A DNA stretch of 14,589 nt, from assembly GCA_905213725.1 (NCBI GenBank), contig CAJMJM010000038.1:1-14589 (forward strand), read 5' to 3'. Each line of letters opens with the position of its first letter. Position 1 is the first letter of the stretch. The notes under the pieces were generated by a model. It was not told the origin of the DNA, made no database searches, and saw only the letters and a program-made list of their open reading frames with translations. The stretch is from Collinsella aerofaciens (lineage in GTDB: Bacteria; Actinomycetota; Coriobacteriia; Coriobacteriales; Coriobacteriaceae). Both the position numbers and the translations under genes were made by a program. Below, one piece after another: positions 14,115 through 14,589 of this stretch.

Positions 14115-14589
14115 CCGGAAAGCCTGCCTGGCGTAGGGCCTCGTAGAGGACGATGGCGGCGCTGTTGGAGAGGTTGAGCGCGCTGATGCGGTAGTCGTCG
14201 GGGTTAACGAAGTTGCCGCAGATATCCTGCTGCAGGATGGCCTCGTGGCTGTCCTCGGTATGCCCGAGCGATTCCTCGTGAGCTTCCCAAGCCTCGGCGT
14301 TATCGAGTGAGTCGCAATCGCGCAGCATGGGGATGCGCTCGCAGCGCTCGGGCGCCGCGGCAAGCAGTGGCTCGGGAATGCCCGAGCTCTCGCTGCCAAA
14401 GACCAAGTAGTCACCATCGCGGTAGGTACTCTGCGCATAGGTTCTGCGCGCCTTTTTGGTCAGCAGATGCAGGCGCTCGTCGGCAGGGGAGAGGCCGTTG
14501 CGCGCAAGGAAATCCTCCCAGCCGGCATAGGTCGTCACGTCCAAGTTTTGCCAGTAGCCCAGTCAGGCACGACGCACCGTCTTGTCGTC
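14107..14589 (-). pseudogene. trmL: tRNA (cytidine-34-2'-O)-methyltransferase TrmL, interrupted by in-frame TGA, N-terminus off window
   Basis: SPOUT-family signatures are clear: DGDYLVFGSESSGIPEPLLA, ERIPM, and NLSNSAAIVLYEALRQAGFP, matching TrmL, which 2'-O-methylates the wobble nucleotide of tRNA-Leu. Upstream the frame continues with DDKTVRRA, then TGA (14565-14563), then LGYWQNLDVTTYAGWEDFL; in relatives the TGA position is Gly (RRAGLDY), so a single GGA-to-TGA change explains it. The real start lies beyond the right edge. A TTG at 14544 could restart translation but would lack the N-terminal part of the knot fold. A lineage insertion of about 42 residues sits between ERIPM and LNLSN (14179-14325). 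A sequencing error is possible, because only 24 bases upstream of the stop are visible. Confidence 0.72.

Noticed and set aside
14563..14565. TGA read as glycine (as in SR1/Gracilibacteria) to explain the stop in trmL
   Set aside because: No other gene in the window uses in-frame TGA, GTPase and trmL genes end in TGA, and the protein relatives point to Coriobacteriia with the standard code. The GTPase TGA is backed by TAG, so the window alone does not formally exclude recoding, but a mutation or read error is far simpler.
1..14589. CRISPR arrays, tRNA or rRNA genes, integrases, attachment sites
   Set aside because: No regularly spaced repeats, cloverleaf with a CCA-type end, rRNA-like stretch or recombinase motif was seen.

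Overview
The window reads as an ordinary chromosomal stretch of a GC-rich Gram-positive gut-type bacterium. GC content, strong AGGAG-type ribosome binding sites, GTG/TTG starts and the protein relatives suggest a Coriobacteriia genome, most likely Collinsella or a close relative; this is inference, as no marker gene settles it. There is no rRNA, tRNA, CRISPR array, integrase or complete insertion sequence. Thirteen complete or nearly complete protein genes are supported, plus one cut at the left edge and one at the right edge.

Layout. 1-3220: an EamA-type exporter (leftward, cut by the window edge) diverges from a LysR-type regulator, which converges on a MATE-type multidrug exporter. 3287-5885: a hairpin repeat, a 23S rRNA methyltransferase of the RlmA family, a double hairpin terminator, a leftward four-helix membrane protein, a 47-residue one-helix protein and the 16S rRNA methyltransferase RsmJ. 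5934-6857: a small zinc-ribbon-like protein and a GNAT acetyltransferase diverge around a perfect dyad. 6858-7100: a structured, gene-free leader. 7101-12822: three rightward genes, namely a TetM-like GTPase, an AAA-type ATPase and a UvrA-like tandem ABC ATPase whose start overlaps the ATPase stop. 12863-13963: a second, divergent copy of the ATPase family faces the UvrA-like gene. 14107-14589: a tRNA 2'-O-methyltransferase (TrmL type) that carries an in-frame stop and is cut by the right edge.

The most promising lead is the ATPase/UvrA-like pair. A STAND/AAA-like ATPase is translationally coupled to a UvrA paralogue that lacks the UvrB-binding domain, and a relative of the ATPase with an altered Walker B motif sits tail to tail with it. 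A second theme is a set of four intergenic hairpins sharing a GGGAC core. A third is the TetM-like GTPase, whose tetracycline-contact loop is not that of TetM. A fourth is the broken trmL. Several families here (RlmA, TetM-like, MATE, UvrA2-like) have relatives with roles in antibiotic tolerance, but nothing in the sequence proves such a role here.
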